In this document: piece after piece, positions 50,945 through 60,321 of the stretch
How positions within the stretch are numbered: position 1 is the first letter of the stretch
Layout: each line of letters opens with the position of its first letter
From: CAWCDJ01 sp963836015
GTDB taxonomy: Bacteria > Acidobacteriota > Terriglobia > Bryobacterales > Bryobacteraceae
Direction of reading: 5' to 3'
Length of the DNA: 64,000 bases
Assembly (NCBI GenBank): GCA_963836015.1
Contig: CAWIIF010000003.1
Coordinates: 124,001 to 188,000 of the forward strand
Made by a program: the position numbers and the translations under genes
The notes under the pieces: generated by a model
What the model was told of the DNA's origin: nothing
The model's database searches: none
Seen by the model: the letters and a program-made list of their open reading frames with translations, nothing else

Positions 50945-51988
50945 CTACTCTTTCTTTGATGCTGTCCAGACGCCGTCGGCGCGGCCGCTCACACTCAAGC
51001 GGCCTCTGGCCGAAGTGCCATCGATCCACCCGGAAAGCCTCGCAAGCGCCTCCCCGGAATCCCGTTGGGGCCAGGTCCCACGAAAGGCCAGTTCCAGATA
51101 GCCGCTCCGCCAGGAGCCTGACACCGGCAGATCCGATCCAAGCAGGCCTGACGCGGTGCCCGAGACGGAGTCTCCTTCCCGGCGGAGGTTCATCACGAAG
51201 GTATAGTCGCCCGCATCGCTCGCGTATTTGAACTCCCACGTGCCAGCCACCTCGCCCTCGTTCCGGATCGGCTGCCGCTTCACATGAGTGATCCGAACGT
51301 TGGAAAAATAGGACTCCTGTCCGGCAGAACCCCAGAGGCCTACGGCACCCTCCAAATCCTCGCCCTTCAATCCGTCGACAACGAGCACAGGATGCCGCGC
51401 GCCGTTGACGTAAAGGGATGCCCGGCGGCCTGCCACCTCGATCTTGATTGGCGTCCATGTCTCCAACTGCAGGTCCGCATACGTCTCATACACGCCCGGC
51501 CATATCCTCCGGAGTTTGTACCAGTCGAAATCCGGCGAGGCAATGTACTGAGTCGAGTGGTTCCGCATCGCCTGGTCCCAGGCTTGAGAGTTGCCGGGAC
51601 GAAGGTAGAATAGGTCGTAATGGAGAGCGTCGGGCCGCGAGCGGAAAGCGAGACCGATAAATCCGGGATTCCTTGCGCCGGGAGGAGTCGTAAGCCTCAC
51701 GGCAACGTCCGCTTCGATTGTGCCGTCCGCAAACGGTGAACTCCGCAGGATCGCGAGGCCCTCGCCCTCCGATTCCCTGGTCAGAAGTACCGCCTTGCGT
51801 CCCTTGTATTCCACGGCCTTCAGCCTTACCTTGTGTTCCACGAGGCCTTGAACGCCGGTAAGGGGAAAGGTCTCTGCTTGCGTTTCGCTTGATCGTGGGA
51901 CTCGCGGCCCTTGTGCGAAGACTCCTAAGGTCGTGGCGTGTATCAGAAGCGCTGAAAGCGCCGTGGGTGCAGTTCCTCTTCGTGACAT
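50945..51988 (-). CDS. Secreted LamG/3-keto-disaccharide-hydrolase-like protein
   Basis: 347 residues with a signal peptide (TALSALLIHATTLGVFAQ). A concanavalin-like beta-sandwich follows: FADGTIEADVAVRLTTPPGA, PGFIGLAFRSRPDALHYDLF, then WTPIKIEVAGRRASLYVNGA and YFSNVRITHVK. A second beta-rich domain follows from about residue 245 (TWEFKYASDAGDYTFVMNLR). It resembles DUF1080-type proteins that bind or hydrolyse glycans outside the cell. Catalytic residues are not assignable. It is convergent with the cytochrome gene, 32 bases away, and so transcribed independently. Confidence 0.72.
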   Translation of the reverse strand: MSRRGTAPTALSALLIHATTLGVFAQGPRVPRSSETQAETFPLTGVQGLVEHKVRLKAVEYKGRKAVLLTRESEGEGLAILRSSPFADGTIEADVAVRLTTPPGARNPGFIGLAFRSRPDALHYDLFYLRPGNSQAWDQAMRNHSTQYIASPDFDWYKLRRIWPGVYETYADLQLETWTPIKIEVAGRRASLYVNGARHPVLVVDGLKGEDLEGAVGLWGSAGQESYFSNVRITHVKRQPIRNEGEVAGTWEFKYASDAGDYTFVMNLRREGDSVSGTASGLLGSDLPVSGSWRSGYLELAFRGTWPQRDSGEALARLSGWIDGTSARGRLSVSGRADGVWTASKKE

Positions 51989-52160
51989 GACTCGACAGTG
52001 ACAGGGACGTTCGAGTGATGAATTGGTCGCGAACGAATTCGAGAGATGAACGCCTCACCGGATGTAACTTGTCACTCGGAACAGAATGGCTACGCTTAGG
52101 CTCCAGTGTTTACATCATCGGCTTCCGGCTTGGTCCAGTTTATTCGCATGTGAGAATAGA

Positions 52161-53654
52161 ATGAGCAACTCTACTATCTCGAGACCATCTGCCATAACCT
52201 CCCTCGCTGGGAAGATGTCCCTGCTATACACCTTCTTTGCCGTTTCGATGTGTTTCGGCCAGGTTGCAACGCCCCTCTTGCCGGGCACCATCGTGACCGG
52301 GCAGTGCCAGGGGCACGGTGGAGACCCGGGATGCGTGCTGCCGAATCTCTTTGGCAGCACCGGGCTCACCGTGTACGCCAACCCCGTAGTACCCCACTAT
52401 GCGCATTTCATCGGAGCGGCCCAAACCACACTCAACCAGACCTTGAGCACCGCGATTGCGACTCAACTCGCGATCCTGCCGATCATCTCACCATCTTCCG
52501 GCTTCACTTACAAATACAGCAGCGAAGCCGGCGCTTTTGTTCGCAGCACAACGAGCTTCGGTCCGATCTATGCGGAGCGCGCCGAAACGGTAGGACATGG
52601 GACAGTCGCCTTCGGTGTCAGCTATCAGCGGTTCCGCTTCAGCAGCATCGACGGTATCGATATTCACAAACTGCCCGCGGTCTTCTCGCACATTGAGAAC
52701 ACAGGCCCCAGCGGTGCGCCGGAAACCTACGAAGCCGACGTCATTCAAACCGCGAACAACGTCAGCCTGAACATGGACAGCACCACACTGTACGGCACGG
52801 TCGGGCTCACGGACCGCTTGGATGTGTCTGTCTCGGTGCCCCTGCTCTCCGTGCGGATGAGCGTGGCGTCGGATGCGAGCATTGTCCGGGTTTCCGGTCC
52901 GACCTTCGATATCCCTGGAGTGGGCACCCGTCCGAATCCTCATCAGTTTACGTCCGACCCGAACAGTCTGACCAACTCGTATTTCAGCGGCGGAAGCGCC
53001 GCCGGGATCGGCGATGTTACGTTCCGGGCCAAGGCGAATGTCTGGGACGGCGCGAAGGTGGGAGTCGCGCTTGGGATGGACGTTCGCACTCCTACCGGCG
53101 ATGCAAGGAAGCTGCTCGGTTCCGGCGCGGTAGGAATCAAGCCGTTCGTGGCAGTTTCGGCCGCGGGCAGACACTTCGCGCCGCATATCAATCTGGGTTA
53201 TCAATGGAATGGCGAGTCCATTTCGGCCGGCGACCTGACCGGCACCACGGTCTCGGAGGATGCGGCGGGCACGGCGACCATTCAGAACGGACCGGCAATC
53301 AAGCACAGCCTTCCCTCTCAACTCTTCTATACAGTGGGAGCGGACGTCGGCGTCAAGCAGAATCTTACGTTTGCCTTCGATTATCTGGGCCAGGCTTTGA
53401 TCAATGCTCCGCGCGTGTTTCATGACACGTATAAGACCCAGAACGTGCCCGGCGGCACCGGCACCCTCGAACTCCCCACAATCAGCGGAGGTAGGGACAC
53501 CGCGGTGCTCCACAGCGGGGCTGTCGGCTTTAAGTACCATCTGTTCGGCGGCGTACTTCTTACGAGTAATGTCCTTTTCCGTCTGGACAGCAAAGGACTG
53601 CGCCAGGACGTGACTCCCGTAATCGCGCTTTCTTATGCGTTCGGAGGGAAATGA
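52161..53654 (+). CDS. Outer-membrane beta-barrel transporter-like protein (paralogue 2)
   Basis: 497 residues from ATG 52161. The signal region is MSLLYTFFAVSMCFGQVATP. Strand motifs match the protein at 44258: FGPIYAERAETVGHGTVAFG, SSIDGIDIHKLPAV, RLDVSVSVPLLSVRMSV, AAGIGDVTFRAKANV, FAPHINLGYQWNGES and the C-terminal VTPVIALSYAF. It is larger by two insertions near residues 210 and 385. The same-family copies 8 kb apart in the same orientation suggest an old duplication. There is no adjacent transport partner and the substrate is unknown. An earlier in-frame start (52086) is unlikely because it precedes the signal segment. Confidence 0.78.
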   Translation: MSNSTISRPSAITSLAGKMSLLYTFFAVSMCFGQVATPLLPGTIVTGQCQGHGGDPGCVLPNLFGSTGLTVYANPVVPHYAHFIGAAQTTLNQTLSTAIATQLAILPIISPSSGFTYKYSSEAGAFVRSTTSFGPIYAERAETVGHGTVAFGVSYQRFRFSSIDGIDIHKLPAVFSHIENTGPSGAPETYEADVIQTANNVSLNMDSTTLYGTVGLTDRLDVSVSVPLLSVRMSVASDASIVRVSGPTFDIPGVGTRPNPHQFTSDPNSLTNSYFSGGSAAGIGDVTFRAKANVWDGAKVGVALGMDVRTPTGDARKLLGSGAVGIKPFVAVSAAGRHFAPHINLGYQWNGESISAGDLTGTTVSEDAAGTATIQNGPAIKHSLPSQLFYTVGADVGVKQNLTFAFDYLGQALINAPRVFHDTYKTQNVPGGTGTLELPTISGGRDTAVLHSGAVGFKYHLFGGVLLTSNVLFRLDSKGLRQDVTPVIALSYAFGGK

Positions 53655-53898
53655 ACCTGGGAGCCTTAAGGCCGCCGGCTGGTGCCGAATCTTCAATAAC
53701 CTGCCACCCGCTGGTCCGGTCCTAAGGACCCGCTCCGCAGTTTGTCAGCCTCTCACAATTACTCTCGACCGCGGCTTGACCGAATCCGCCAGCCGGACGA
53801 ATCCTGGCCCAAGGACACTTGCCCTCGCTCGCTGTGGCTCTGTGGCGGGCCGGACCGTCCTCGATAGCTGAGTGTGCGCGTGCAGGTTGCCACTGCCC

Positions 53899-54089
53899 GA
53901 GCTTTTCCGCAACGACAGCTTCGTTGCGGAAACTGGTGAGGTTGTCCTCGCTCACTTTGTCAGGATCTTGACGGCGACCGGCCGTCCGATGATCGGATCG
54001 TACCCATGGTAGACCCGCCCAAAGCCGCCGCGGCCCAACTCGCTCAAAAGCTGGTATCTGCCGATTTGGTCAGGCCGGTCCTCTCTCAT
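53899..54089 (-). pseudogene. Ser/Thr kinase N-terminal remnant
   Basis: A 45-codon frame from ATG 54089 reads IGRYQLLSELGRGGFGRVYH, then DPIIGRPVAVKILTK and a stop: a perfect kinase glycine loop and VAVK lysine. The next frame continues SEDNLTSFRNEAVVAEKL, the following helix of the kinase N-lobe, after which homology ends near 53899. It resembles the start of the frameshifted kinase at 41488-44075. It is a dead fragment. Confidence 0.72.
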
Positions 54090-54358
54090 GTTCTTTCTCG
54101 TGTCACGCCAATTGTCGGAATAAGTGCTCGTGAATGTTCAGCATTCACTGAGACACACCTCTATCTATCAATGCGAGATTCGAGGCAGGAGCTGTAAGTC
54201 GGACCCTGTTTACATAATTGAAGTCTTCTGAGTTAACTCTCCGCTTGGACGGTTCTGGACGTGCGATCTCATGAAGACCGACTAATTTCACGGTCGGAAT
54301 TCGCACTGTATAGTAGAGTTCAACCTTCAACCGCACTTACCCATTAGGAGGGACCAAA

Positions 54359-54943
54359 ATGACAACCACATTAGTATTAACCAGAAAGCCCGACACACTC
54401 TTTCAGAACCCCCTATTCAAGACGCAGTACGGCCGCTTTGGGACTCTGATTGTTCTTCAAGGCGGCGCAGTGACAGGTGTAAAACTCGCATCGCGGAGCC
54501 CATCCACCGATGGCTCGGCGGTGATCTCGGTTCCTGCCGGAGCACTCGAAACCACAACTTCGGACGGGGACGGAGTCAAAGAGGTTACGCGGTACACGAC
54601 GATCGAAAGGATGCACGGCTTCATCCAGCTAAAGCCTCAAGAGTACAATGGAAAAGTCTACAAGGAAGGACCGTACGGGATCACCTACGAAGGCAACAAC
54701 CCGGTCGTCGCTGAGCTGAAAGGGACTGGCGGGAAGTGCTTTCGCGTTCACGGAGGAGTATCGGCGAAGGAACGCGCAATTCTGATCCATGAGGCACCAC
54801 ACGTCGGGTTCTTGCTCGGGTGTATCGGACCGCGGCAGCATCAAGATCGCAATCCCGGTTTCACCGCAACTGCCCATGCCGCGATGGCCGAGTTGTTTGA
54901 CCTAAGTCCTCGGCCCTCCGCGCTGTTTGTGCTCGATTGGTAG
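54359..54943 (+). CDS. Uncharacterised protein, DUF5675-like
   Basis: 194 residues without signal or membrane segments. The middle has PQEYNGKVYKEGPYGITYEG and the C-terminal half has FRVHGGVSAKERAILIHEAP and HVGFLLGCIGPRQHQD. The pattern of a late 'ILIH...GCIG' is reminiscent of DUF5675, a family seen in phage-related and effector-like proteins, but the match by eye is weak. A very strong AGGAGGG lies eight bases before the ATG. It is flanked by a kinase remnant and the convergent ECF sigma gene. No function is claimed. Confidence 0.6.
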   Translation: MTTTLVLTRKPDTLFQNPLFKTQYGRFGTLIVLQGGAVTGVKLASRSPSTDGSAVISVPAGALETTTSDGDGVKEVTRYTTIERMHGFIQLKPQEYNGKVYKEGPYGITYEGNNPVVAELKGTGGKCFRVHGGVSAKERAILIHEAPHVGFLLGCIGPRQHQDRNPGFTATAHAAMAELFDLSPRPSALFVLDW

Positions 54944-54964
54944 TCTGGAAGACCTCCGCGCACG

Positions 54965-55537
54965 CTACGGGACCGTCTGGGTTTCCGCATTCCGATCGAA
55001 GGTTGCCATTTCCTTGCGGAGCCACGCCTGCGCCAGGCGCAGTTCGCGGCGGACAACGTGGACTGGAATGGAGAGGGCCCTCGCAGCTTCCTTTGCGGTC
55101 ATGCCCCCGAAATACCTCATTTCGATCAGGCGGCCCTTCAACGGATCTGCCCTCTCCAGGTCTTGCAATGCGTCATCCAGCGCCAGCAATGGTCGATTCG
55201 GCCGCGGTCCCCAATCGGCCAGATCTTCCACTTCAACTTCCCGCGAAGGGCCGCGCTTTTCCGCCTCCCTGGCGCGGGCCGCGTCTACCAGGACTTGCCG
55301 CATCACCCTGGAAGCGACTCCGTAAAAATGCGTCCGATTCTCATACGAAGGATGCCTGCTTCCAGACAGCCGTAGAAAGGCCTCGTGTACCAGCCCGATC
55401 GTATCAAGCGGAACGGCCTTCGCTTCGCGCCGCAAATGCGACCTCGCTAACTTCCGGAGCTCCTCGTATACCAGCGGTATCACGGCGTGCATTGCATCGG
55501 GGTCGCCGCTCTTAAGTCGCCGCAGCAGTTCGGTCAT
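54965..55537 (-). CDS. ECF-type sigma factor (acidobacterial TIGR02999-like)
   Basis: 190 residues. Region 2 has VYEELRKLARSHLRREAKAV and GLVHEAFLRLSG, then THFYGVASRVMRQVLVDAAR. Region 4 has GRLIEMRYFGGMTAKEAARA and SIPVHVVRRELRLAQAWL. It lies downstream of the kinase at 55648-58308 on the same strand (110 bases apart); at the other locus (32874) the order is sigma first. It is probably regulated by that kinase. Confidence 0.87.
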   Translation of the reverse strand: MTELLRRLKSGDPDAMHAVIPLVYEELRKLARSHLRREAKAVPLDTIGLVHEAFLRLSGSRHPSYENRTHFYGVASRVMRQVLVDAARAREAEKRGPSREVEVEDLADWGPRPNRPLLALDDALQDLERADPLKGRLIEMRYFGGMTAKEAARALSIPVHVVRRELRLAQAWLRKEMATFDRNAETQTVP

Positions 55538-55647
55538 TTACGATTTCTCCAGTTCGCCGGCTCGAAAGTCGGCAGATTCGTCGAACCATCCGTGGCGTTC
55601 GTGCCATGTTGGACTTACTTCCCGCGCAGGTGCGATCATCCTTCTCC

Positions 55648-58308
55648 TCACAGTGAAGGCTCAGACTCCGGATTTGCAGGAGCTCTGAGCCGTCGGGCGA
55701 CGACGCTGTCGTATGGTAGCCTGCCCTCCCAACGCCGCCACAAGTTCCGTTGGCGCGCCTCCAGCGCGGATGCCGTACCCGGCCGGTGGGCTGCCCGGCT
55801 GAGTGACGCAAGTCTGGCATACAGCCGCGACATTTCAAGGGCGTCAGACAAGCTGTAATCAGGATCCGGCTTCGCTGCCTCAATTTGACCGAGCAGCGTT
55901 TCATAGGTAGCGATTGCTTCTGCGAGTTTGCCGGTTCCGGCCTCACAGTCGGCGCGCGCCTTAAGCGCCACGGCCTGCACGGAACCGGGCCTCACCCTCT
56001 CGGCGGGATAATCGCCGATCTCCTTCAGGCGTGCGAATGCCCTATTCAAGCGATCTCGCGCCTCGGCAGTATGGCCAAGGCGGCGGAGCGGATACGTGGA
56101 CCCGGCCAGCACGGCCACTTCAAAGCGCCGGAAGCTGACGTTACCGGGAATCTCGGCCAGGTGCCGGAGCGTGTGATCGTAAACCGACAACGCGCGCCGT
56201 GGGGCCGAGTGGCGAAGGATATCGGCGAGTCCCAGCCCGGCCATCGCCAAACGTCCCCGGCTGTCTTGATCGTTTGCATCCTGATGGACAAAACCGTCCG
56301 CCATTCTGAACGCGTTCTCGAAAGACGCCACCGCTTCATCGGACCGGTTCAAACTGATTGCATTGTCTTCGCCGAGAATCCTGCCCTGGAAAATAATCGT
56401 CAGGATAAAATTCATAGTTCGGCCGTTGTCGGCATTAGCGGCGGCAGGTTCCAGGATCCTGGCGGATTCCCGAATCTCCTGGAGGGCCTGGTCGAGGTCT
56501 CCCCGGCTGCGCGCTACCTTCGCTGAAACCCAATGGAATGTGCCGGCGTATGTCTGGTGATCGAACAGTTGGGCCAGTTCGGCGCCGCGGCGGCATAGGC
56601 GGAGGGCATCGTCGTACCGCCGTCCGAGCGCATACTGGTCAGCGACGTTTAGATATGCATTGAGGATCGCCGGCGCCTCGGATTTGTCTGCGATTCCGGC
56701 GTGCAAGCTCTCCAGCCCGGCAGCCGCTTGATCGGCCCAGGTCAAGGCATCCTCGTAATGGCCTGCCAGCCTCGACAGGAGCATACGATCGTGGGCGATC
56801 TGCGCCCACCGCAGCAGCGCCGTTCGATTCGAGGGCTGTGATGCGAGCACGGCGCGGACGAAGCGCTCAGCGACCTCCAGGTTCTTCTCAGCTTCCTTCA
56901 TCTCGCCCAGATTCGGCGCAACGGGTACCCCTTGCACCCGTGCCACTCGCATATAAGCGGTGCCGATTTCCAGAGATAGCCCGGGATCGCCGCGAGGATC
57001 GCCCGACACCCGACGGAGGTAGTCCAGGGCGGTTGCGACGAGCAACTCTCTGGCCTTGGTAGTTCCCGGCGAACGGCGGACTTCTACGTCGATGTCGAAC
57101 AGCTTGTTTACCAGTTGGTGCACCAACTCAAACCTCTGCTGGGCGACTACGGCCTGTCGATTCGCTACGAGGAGAGCGGTGAACAAAACGGCTGCCCCGA
57201 CTGTGACCGCTGTGAACGGCAGCCAATGCCTTTGTGCGAGCTTTCGAGCACGGTACCAGGCATCGCCTTTCCGTGCCCGAATGGGACGCGATTCGAGGTA
57301 GTTTTCCAGATCGTCGGATAGCTGCTCAACCGTCGAATAACGCTCTAGCGGGTCCCTCCTCAAGGCCTTCAGGAGGATCAGTTCGAGATCTCTGTTCAAG
57401 AAGGGTGCAATTTTGCGAGGGTGCGGAATCTCGCCTCTGGATGCGGCCAGGACCATCGCTTCCGGTGTCTTGCCGTCAATCTGGTGTGGTGACGTACCCG
57501 TCAACAGCTTGTACAGAACGGCCCCCAGCGCGTAGATATCGGTCGCGGTGCCGATGACCCCGCCGGATATCTGCTCGGGGCTGGCATAATCCGGAGTGAG
57601 TATGCGCATCGCGGTCACCGTGGAATCTGCGGTCGAATCGAGCATCTTCGCGATTCCGAAGTCGAGTAGTTTCGGCTCGCCTTGGCCGCTGACAAGGATG
57701 TTAGGTGGCTTCAGATCGCGATGAACCACCAGGTTCTGGTGCAAATGACTGACGGCAGCACAGACTTTACGAAACAGGGCAATCTTCTGCCGCGTACTGA
57801 GCCCGGCCGCGTATACATCGATGGGCTGCCCCTCGACATATTCCATCACCAGAAACGGCTGGCCGTCCTCCCTATGGCCAGCGTCCATCAGTTTGGCGAT
57901 GTTGGGGTGCGAAAGGGAGGCCAGGATCTGACGCTCCGCCAGGAAACGTTGACGAAGTCCGAGCTCATCCCCTCCCGGCCGGAGGAGTTTTACGGCCACG
58001 CGCTGCGATATCTCACCGTCAATACGTTCGGCGGAATAGACCGTTCCCATGCCGCCGCGTCCGAGTAGCGCTTTCAGGCGATAAGGTCCGCAGAGCGTAT
58101 CGTGCAGGTCGACTCGCGCCAGTGCCCCCGTCGCTGCCAGTAGGATGTCCCTCCCCAGCGAGAGTGTGAAGGCGGAATCGAACGCCAGGAGCTGTTCCAC
58201 TTCTCTCTGTGTATTGAGGTCGATGTCATGCTCTGTAAAGAACTGCACACGCGATTCCGCGGACAGGTCCGCAACCGCATGAAAGAGTTCTTGAACTTGG
58301 CTTCTCAT
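55648..58308 (-). CDS. Transmembrane Ser/Thr protein kinase with TPR sensor
   Basis: 886 residues. A short N-terminal helical domain (LFHAVADLSAESRVQFF) is followed by a kinase domain (about 70-345): GRGGMGTVYSAERID, VAVKLLRPGG, HRDLKPPNILVS, LLDFGIAKMLDS and DYASPEQISGG. A membrane helix is at about 380-400 (AVTVGAAVLFTALLV). The external part is TPR-like throughout (residues 430-870). The layout is typical of acidobacterial STPKs linked to ECF sigma factors, the next gene downstream. The basic RKGDAWYRARKLAQRHW segment precedes the membrane helix. Confidence 0.9.
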   Translation of the reverse strand: MRSQVQELFHAVADLSAESRVQFFTEHDIDLNTQREVEQLLAFDSAFTLSLGRDILLAATGALARVDLHDTLCGPYRLKALLGRGGMGTVYSAERIDGEISQRVAVKLLRPGGDELGLRQRFLAERQILASLSHPNIAKLMDAGHREDGQPFLVMEYVEGQPIDVYAAGLSTRQKIALFRKVCAAVSHLHQNLVVHRDLKPPNILVSGQGEPKLLDFGIAKMLDSTADSTVTAMRILTPDYASPEQISGGVIGTATDIYALGAVLYKLLTGTSPHQIDGKTPEAMVLAASRGEIPHPRKIAPFLNRDLELILLKALRRDPLERYSTVEQLSDDLENYLESRPIRARKGDAWYRARKLAQRHWLPFTAVTVGAAVLFTALLVANRQAVVAQQRFELVHQLVNKLFDIDVEVRRSPGTTKARELLVATALDYLRRVSGDPRGDPGLSLEIGTAYMRVARVQGVPVAPNLGEMKEAEKNLEVAERFVRAVLASQPSNRTALLRWAQIAHDRMLLSRLAGHYEDALTWADQAAAGLESLHAGIADKSEAPAILNAYLNVADQYALGRRYDDALRLCRRGAELAQLFDHQTYAGTFHWVSAKVARSRGDLDQALQEIRESARILEPAAANADNGRTMNFILTIIFQGRILGEDNAISLNRSDEAVASFENAFRMADGFVHQDANDQDSRGRLAMAGLGLADILRHSAPRRALSVYDHTLRHLAEIPGNVSFRRFEVAVLAGSTYPLRRLGHTAEARDRLNRAFARLKEIGDYPAERVRPGSVQAVALKARADCEAGTGKLAEAIATYETLLGQIEAAKPDPDYSLSDALEMSRLYARLASLSRAAHRPGTASALEARQRNLWRRWEGRLPYDSVVARRLRAPANPESEPSL

Positions 58309-58589
58309 TGTGAGTTAAGTCCGATAAGTCGCCTTGGACGCCCGCAGACCAGCCGGACGTTCAGAAGCGAGAACGGGCAAGGAGTAAGCTGTCTCGAATG
58401 CTGAGCGTAAAACACGCTCCACCAATCAGTCTCGCCGTTTCCCGGAGGTAACTTCAATTGCAGTAGAGTGACATGTACGACAAATCTCTGTGATACGGGA
58501 ACCCGTTTCTTGACAGTAGGTTGGCGTGCCTTATGACCTATCCGCGCATCGCCGGTATCGCGGGCCAACGTTACTTGCGACATGCTACC

Positions 58590-59414
58590 CTAAATTCCCA
58601 TCAGTTTGATCAGGTCGGGCGTTGTTGCGGCATGGTCGAGGAAACTGAACAGACCCGTATCCCTGACCTCGCATGCGGCGTCGAGCAAGCCGGTCATCGC
58701 CGCGCGATAAAGCGAGGTGGCGAGGCTGACGCGCCTCACACCGGCAGCGGCCAGTTCACCAACGGAGAACGACTTTCCCTTGATTCCCGCCATGAAATTG
58801 ACAGGCTTGGACACCGCCGCGCAGACTGCGCGCACCGCTGCAAGATCAGGTAATCCGGGGGCGAAAAGTACACCGGCCCCGGCTCTTTCGAAATCCTGGA
58901 GCCGCCTGATGGTATGGTCCAGGCTCGGAGCAGCATAGAGCAGGTTATGCGCCCTGGCAGTCAGGATGAACGGAAACGAAAGCGCGCGGGCAGCCTCCGA
59001 AGCTGCAGCAATCCTATCAATGGCGAGGCGATCGTCATAAAGGGGATTGTCTGGATTCCCGGTCGCATCCTCGATCGTGCACCCGGCGAGTCCCACCTCG
59101 GCCGCCAGCCGGATCGTTTCCGCCACGACTTCCGGCGCGTCGCCAAATCCGTTCCCCAGATCCGCGGAGACGGGAAGGTCTGTCGCACCGACAATCAGGC
59201 GGGCGTGCGCCAGTGCCTCGTCCCGCGTTAGCGCGTGGTCTCTTCGACCGATGGCAGAGGCAGACGCTGCGCTGGAAGTGGCCAACGCACGGAACCCTAG
59301 GCCGGCGAGCACGCGGGCAGAGCCGGTATCCCATGGGTTCGGAATGACAAAAATGCCGACACCATCGTGAAGTGCCTGAAAGCGAGTCGCTCTTTCATTT
59401 TGGGAAACACTCAT
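58590..59414 (-). CDS. Isocitrate lyase/PEP mutase family enzyme
   Basis: 274 residues of the isocitrate lyase/phosphoenolpyruvate mutase superfamily, (beta/alpha)8 barrel. Motifs are FVIPNPWDTGSARVLAGLG, the metal site VSADLGNGFGDAPE, LAGCTIEDATGNPDNPLYD (acidic metal ligands) and PVNFMAGIKGKSFSV. The oxaloacetate-decarboxylase-like or 2-methylisocitrate-lyase-like reactions of this group cleave or rearrange C-C or P-C bonds. The catalytic Cys of true isocitrate lyases (KKCGH) is not present. The gene stands alone, and the substrate cannot be told. Confidence 0.83.
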   Translation of the reverse strand: MSVSQNERATRFQALHDGVGIFVIPNPWDTGSARVLAGLGFRALATSSAASASAIGRRDHALTRDEALAHARLIVGATDLPVSADLGNGFGDAPEVVAETIRLAAEVGLAGCTIEDATGNPDNPLYDDRLAIDRIAAASEAARALSFPFILTARAHNLLYAAPSLDHTIRRLQDFERAGAGVLFAPGLPDLAAVRAVCAAVSKPVNFMAGIKGKSFSVGELAAAGVRRVSLATSLYRAAMTGLLDAACEVRDTGLFSFLDHAATTPDLIKLMGI

Positions 59415-59491
59415 GAATTTACTTTCCGATCAAAGGAGACCGGCCTTTCCAGGTAATTGTGCAAATCATAGTCTACACGCGGTCCGGCTCA

Positions 59492-60021
59492 CTAATTCAC
59501 ACTCATGAACACAGCCGGCGAGAATTTGGCAACGAAAGCGTCGCCCCCGGCGGCAACGTAGAGGGACCGTACGGAAATTCGCTTTGCGTTATCACGGGGG
59601 GAGTCAGCGGACCCGCGTTCCAGGCCTGCACGGCGCCGGCGGTGACAGGGAAGTCGGGGGAGTAGGAGTAACCGGCTACATAGATATTCCCCTGGGGATC
59701 GGTAGCGACGGCCGTAGCGCCATCCTGGCTGCTGCCTCCCAGATAAGTAGCACAAAGCACATTCTCCGAGCCGTCTTGCTCGACCAGGTAAGCATGTTTG
59801 CAGTAAAGCGGCGTAGGGCCCGGAAGGGTTGAGAGGTTCTCGGTGCCGCAAACGCTGGGGACGGCGGTCTTCTGAAACGCCGTTGCCGTGGTCATGACCG
59901 TGTTTGCCTCGCCGGTCCGCCAGACGTTTCCGGCGTTGTCGATGGCGGTAGTGTAGCCGCTGGCAGCGGGAAAAAGCGGCCGTGCAATGATCACCGCCGC
60001 AAGAAAGGCGACTAACTTCAT
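59492..60021 (-). pseudogene. SBBP-repeat beta-propeller protein, truncated by frameshift
   Basis: The frame starts with a signal peptide (MKLVAFLAAVIIARPLFPAA) and contains SBBP-like elements (TYLGGSSQDGATAVATDPQG, NIYVAGYSYSPDFP). After GPSTLPPGA the frame is shifted; the alternative frame reads LYVAAGGDAFVAKFSPA, the canonical end of an SBBP repeat, and then stops at 59492. The family usually has several hundred residues and multiple repeats. The gene is therefore a shortened, frameshifted remnant. No continuation is visible in the 88 bases before the neighbouring gene. Confidence 0.7.
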
Positions 60022-60321
60022 TCGAACGTCTTCTCCGAAACAGAAAGTAACGGCACCAGGCTCATTGTAGTCTCGACCCCTGGCGGTGGCTGTAAAATCT
60101 GTAGCTCGATCTCTTCCCTGGAGACGGTGTCCTTATGGAGAGTTTACAACTCATCCGCGAATCTCTCTGACCCCAATGCGCATGTGTCTTATAGGAAGAC
60201 CCGGTGTGTCCCAAGACGGCGGCCCACGGCAGGTTCAGTTGGCTTTGAAGCTTACATTCTGAGCACCAACAACATTTCCTAAGCAACAGCACGTTTTAAC
60301 AACAAAAGAGGAGATCAGACG

